NCBI RefSeq assembly: GCF_900128495.1
Contig: NZ_LT635801.1
Span: 1,809,997-1,873,996, forward strand
Length of the DNA stretch: 64,000 nucleotides
Reading direction: 5' to 3'
From: Bacteroides ilei
Lineage (GTDB): Bacteria > Bacteroidota > Bacteroidia > Bacteroidales > Bacteroidaceae
Shown: positions 61,754 to 64,000 of the stretch, one piece after another
Layout of the letters: every line of letters begins with the position of its first letter
How positions within the stretch are numbered: the stretch's first letter is position 1
The notes under the pieces: model-generated
The model's database searches: none
What the model was told of the DNA's origin: nothing
What the model saw: only the letters and a program-made list of their open reading frames with translations
Translations under genes and position numbers: made by a program

Positions 61754-62923
61754 TTAATATGTAAATTCTCCGAATTCAGAACGGATAATCAGTTCTTTGT
61801 GATCGCTTTCTTCAATGCGTCCGATAATCTGAGCATCGATATTGAACGACTTGCTGATTTCGATTACCTGTTCTGCATGTTCCGGTGACAGATAGACTTC
61901 CAGACGATGTCCCATATTGAAAACCTTATACATTTCGTCCCAGTCGGTACCACTCTGTTCCTTGATAGTACGGAACAAAGGAGGAACGGGGAAGAGGTTA
62001 TCTTTAATGACACGGCAGTTGTCGCCTACAAAATGCAGGACTTTTGTCTGTGCTCCGCCCGAACAGTGAACCATACCGTGGATCTGCGGCCGTAGGGCAT
62101 CGAGCAGTTTTTTGACTACAGGGGCATAAGTCCGTGTAGGAGAAAGAACCAGTTTTCCGGCATCCAATGGAGAGCCTTCTACGGCATCTGTCAGTTTGAG
62201 TTTACCGCTGTATACCAGTTCTGAGGGTACGGCGTGGTCATAACTTTCCGGATATTTTTCTGCCAGGTATTTGCTGAATACATCGTGACGGGCACTGGTC
62301 AGTCCATTGCTCCCCATACCGCCGTTATATTCTTTCTCATAAGTAGCCTGGCCGAAAGAAGCCAAGCCGACAATCACATCTCCCGGACGTATGTTGGCGT
62401 TGTCTATTACATCCGAGCGTTTCATACGGCAAGTTACCGTACTGTCTACAATAATGGTGCGTACCAGATCGCCTACGTCGGCTGTTTCACCACCTGTCGC
62501 ATAGACTCCTACACCCATGTCACGAAGTTCGGCCAGCAATTCGTCAGTACCGTTGATAATGGCTGAAATCACTTCTCCCGGTACCAGCAGTTTATTCCGG
62601 CCGATTGTAGAAGATACCAGAATATTGTCTACTGCCCCTACGCACAACAGGTCGTCGATGTTCATGATCAGTGCATCTTGTGCAATTCCTTTCCATACGG
62701 ACAGGTCGCCTGTTTCTTTCCAGTACAGATAGGCCAAAGAGGATTTTGTTCCGGCTCCGTCGGCGTGCATGATGTTGCAGTATTCCGGGTCTCCACCCAG
62801 AATATCCGGAATAATCTTGCAGAATGCCTTAGGGAATATACCTTTATCAATGTTTTTGATTGCGTTATGTACATCTTCTTTTGATGCTGAAACGCCACGC
62901 ATCATGTATCGTTGATTGCTCAT
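61754..62923 (-). CDS. purM: Phosphoribosylformylglycinamidine cyclo-ligase (AIR synthase)
   Basis: Closes the imidazole ring to give AIR, the step immediately after PurL. In 389 residues the PurM fold shows IMHADGAGTKSSLAYLYWKE, ALIMNIDDLLCVGAVDNIL, YATGGETADVGDLVRTIIVD and GLASFGQATYEKEYNGGMGS. It is longer than E. coli PurM (345), as usual in Bacteroidetes, and the second half is less conserved. First gene of a minus-strand operon with prfA (25 bases) and pyrF. Confidence 0.92.
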   Translation of the reverse strand: MSNQRYMMRGVSASKEDVHNAIKNIDKGIFPKAFCKIIPDILGGDPEYCNIMHADGAGTKSSLAYLYWKETGDLSVWKGIAQDALIMNIDDLLCVGAVDNILVSSTIGRNKLLVPGEVISAIINGTDELLAELRDMGVGVYATGGETADVGDLVRTIIVDSTVTCRMKRSDVIDNANIRPGDVIVGLASFGQATYEKEYNGGMGSNGLTSARHDVFSKYLAEKYPESYDHAVPSELVYSGKLKLTDAVEGSPLDAGKLVLSPTRTYAPVVKKLLDALRPQIHGMVHCSGGAQTKVLHFVGDNCRVIKDNLFPVPPLFRTIKEQSGTDWDEMYKVFNMGHRLEVYLSPEHAEQVIEISKSFNIDAQIIGRIEESDHKELIIRSEFGEFTY

Positions 62924-62988
62924 GTGATATGATTAAGTTTATTATTTCAATAGTTATGCAAAAGTAATGATTATTTTGCTTATTCCCA

Positions 62989-64000
62989 TTAATTTTTCAA
63001 ATTACTTTCTTGAAGGAAAGGCTTATTCATCGGTAGAGGCATGCTTTCATTTCCACAGCGGTCTGTTGCTGTTACCGCCCAGTAGATCCGTTCATTCCAT
63101 GGCAGTTCAGGAATATAGGTATATTGGGTTGAATCAGTACGTATCTCTATCAGATTTTGGGGGTCTTCAATATTTACCGGATATTCATTGGATGCGTATA
63201 TGCGATAGAATACAGGTGTGGCCAGATTGTCGGTAGATGGTTTCCATGAAAGTCTGACTCCTCTATCCAACGGTTGGAAATACGGTTCTGAAGGGGCAGA
63301 CGGTGCAATGCTGTCAATCCATGTCATGGGAGGGACCACTGCCGGTGTAGTATAGAATTGTTCTTTGAGTTGGTCAAATAACCCCTTTGTATTATCTAGC
63401 AGGAATCTGTTCCGGAAATAGGCTTGCCCGTCTAACTTGATGCTGCGTATGAAGTATATTTGCCGTACTATTTCATCCAGTTTCCAATTCTGCTCCTTAG
63501 GATGAAGAAAATAGATTCCTAGACCAGGTATAATCCATTTCCCAGACTTGTTTTCCTGCCAGTCAAGGGCAAACGGGTAGAAACTGTTGCCTTGAAAATA
63601 CATCATGGGAAACAAGGCGTCATGAATACCTTCTTTCAACCATGCCTGGGCGTCCTGGTATACTGTTTCGTATGCATTCCAGCCTCTCGACGGGTATCGT
63701 CCGGTATCATTGTATTTTCCGATGGGAGAGCTGCTGACCTTTACCCATGGCTTCAGTTTTTTTGTTTCGGAATAAAGTCGTCGTACGATATTGGTTATGT
63801 TATTCCTACGCCAATTTTTCAACGGTTGTTTTTTGCCGTATTTACGGTAAGTTGCCTGGTCTGGAAATTTTTCGCCTTGTTCCGGATAGCGGATATAGTC
63901 GAAATGTATACCGTCTATGTCGTAATTGGCAACGATTTCATGTACCAGACTTGCCAGATAATCGGCTGTTCCCGGATTTCCTGGGTTGAGGTACCAACTA
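62989..64000 (-). CDS. GHL10-type glycoside hydrolase-like protein, N-terminus outside the window
   Basis: The frame is open to the window edge at 64000, so the start is not seen. The visible 337 residues begin SWYLNPGNPGTADYLASLV, then HEIVANYDIDGIHFDYIRYP, the signature of the DUF187/GHL10 (family 10 glycosylhydrolase-like) TIM barrel. The barrel continues with KLKPWVKVSSSPIGKYNDTG, HDALFPMMYFQGNSFYP and WIIPGLGIYFLHPKE. The last 90 residues (RLSWKPSTDNLATPVFYRIY) are a fibronectin type III-like module. Relatives are exported lipoproteins thought to act on peptidoglycan-like or other glycans; the substrate is unknown. It is upstream of purM on the same strand. Confidence 0.85.
   Translation of the reverse strand, partial: SWYLNPGNPGTADYLASLVHEIVANYDIDGIHFDYIRYPEQGEKFPDQATYRKYGKKQPLKNWRRNNITNIVRRLYSETKKLKPWVKVSSSPIGKYNDTGRYPSRGWNAYETVYQDAQAWLKEGIHDALFPMMYFQGNSFYPFALDWQENKSGKWIIPGLGIYFLHPKEQNWKLDEIVRQIYFIRSIKLDGQAYFRNRFLLDNTKGLFDQLKEQFYTTPAVVPPMTWIDSIAPSAPSEPYFQPLDRGVRLSWKPSTDNLATPVFYRIYASNEYPVNIEDPQNLIEIRTDSTQYTYIPELPWNERIYWAVTATDRCGNESMPLPMNKPFLQESNLKN

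Overview
The window looks like ordinary chromosome from a gut member of the Bacteroidaceae (Bacteroides or Phocaeicola). Evidence: a SusC/SusD pair, a propeller-type sensor, GH115 and GH43 glycan hydrolases, an LpxC-FabZ fusion, a short primary sigma factor, an RprX/RprY-like two-component system, and many promoters with the Bacteroides -7 element TAnnTTTG rather than sigma-70 boxes. I saw no rRNA, tRNA, CRISPR array, insertion sequence or prophage. Species cannot be fixed from sequence reading alone.

Layout. 1-4.1 kb: the start of a propeller sensor (cut by the window edge) and purL, both on the minus strand. 4.2-9.0 kb, plus strand: LysE-type exporter, DUF4924 protein, rfbD and prfC, then a membrane protein with its own small winged-helix regulator and a duplicated operator-like site. 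9.2-13.3 kb, minus strand: a frameshifted clostripain-family lipoprotein with a small secreted partner, rpoD, dinB. 13.4-24.8 kb, plus strand: tsaC, a ClC channel, fmt, an ECF sigma factor with a protein that appears to span both membranes, rpe, comEC, nrnA, a DUF4827 lipoprotein and glmM. 24.9-31.5 kb, minus strand: a small lipoprotein, hemW, and a GH115-GH43 pair for glucuronoxylan side chains. 32.0-41.9 kb: a GTPase-defective EF-G paralogue, rprX-rprY, a 58-residue membrane protein, a MarR regulator, rpsF-rpsR-rplI, a 64-residue lipoprotein, mtaB and a glycosyltransferase. 42.0-52.3 kb: an AI-2E family permease, then a six-gene operon of SusC, SusD, surface lipoprotein, M20 peptidase, exported cyanophycinase and YfcC-type carrier. 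52.5-64 kb, minus strand: a secreted M3 peptidase, miaA, a PRiA4-ORF3-like protein, lpxA/lpxC-fabZ/lpxD, pyrF, prfA, purM and a truncated GHL10 glycosidase-like gene.

How the genes work together. The most system-like locus is 43.2-52.3 kb. Its parts form a plausible path for outer-membrane capture and import of a peptide-like polymer, periplasmic cleavage by a cyanophycinase-fold serine peptidase, inner-membrane uptake and cytosolic hydrolysis by an M20 enzyme; this is a peptide counterpart of a polysaccharide utilisation locus. The second is the sigma factor plus trans-envelope anti-sigma pair at 17.0-18.9 kb. The third is EF-G2 at 32.0 kb, whose catalytic histidine is replaced by serine.

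Three places suggest sequence variation or error worth checking: an A8 tract that breaks the clostripain gene, an in-frame TAG in the leader of susC, and 15-bp tandem repeats inside a small lipoprotein gene.
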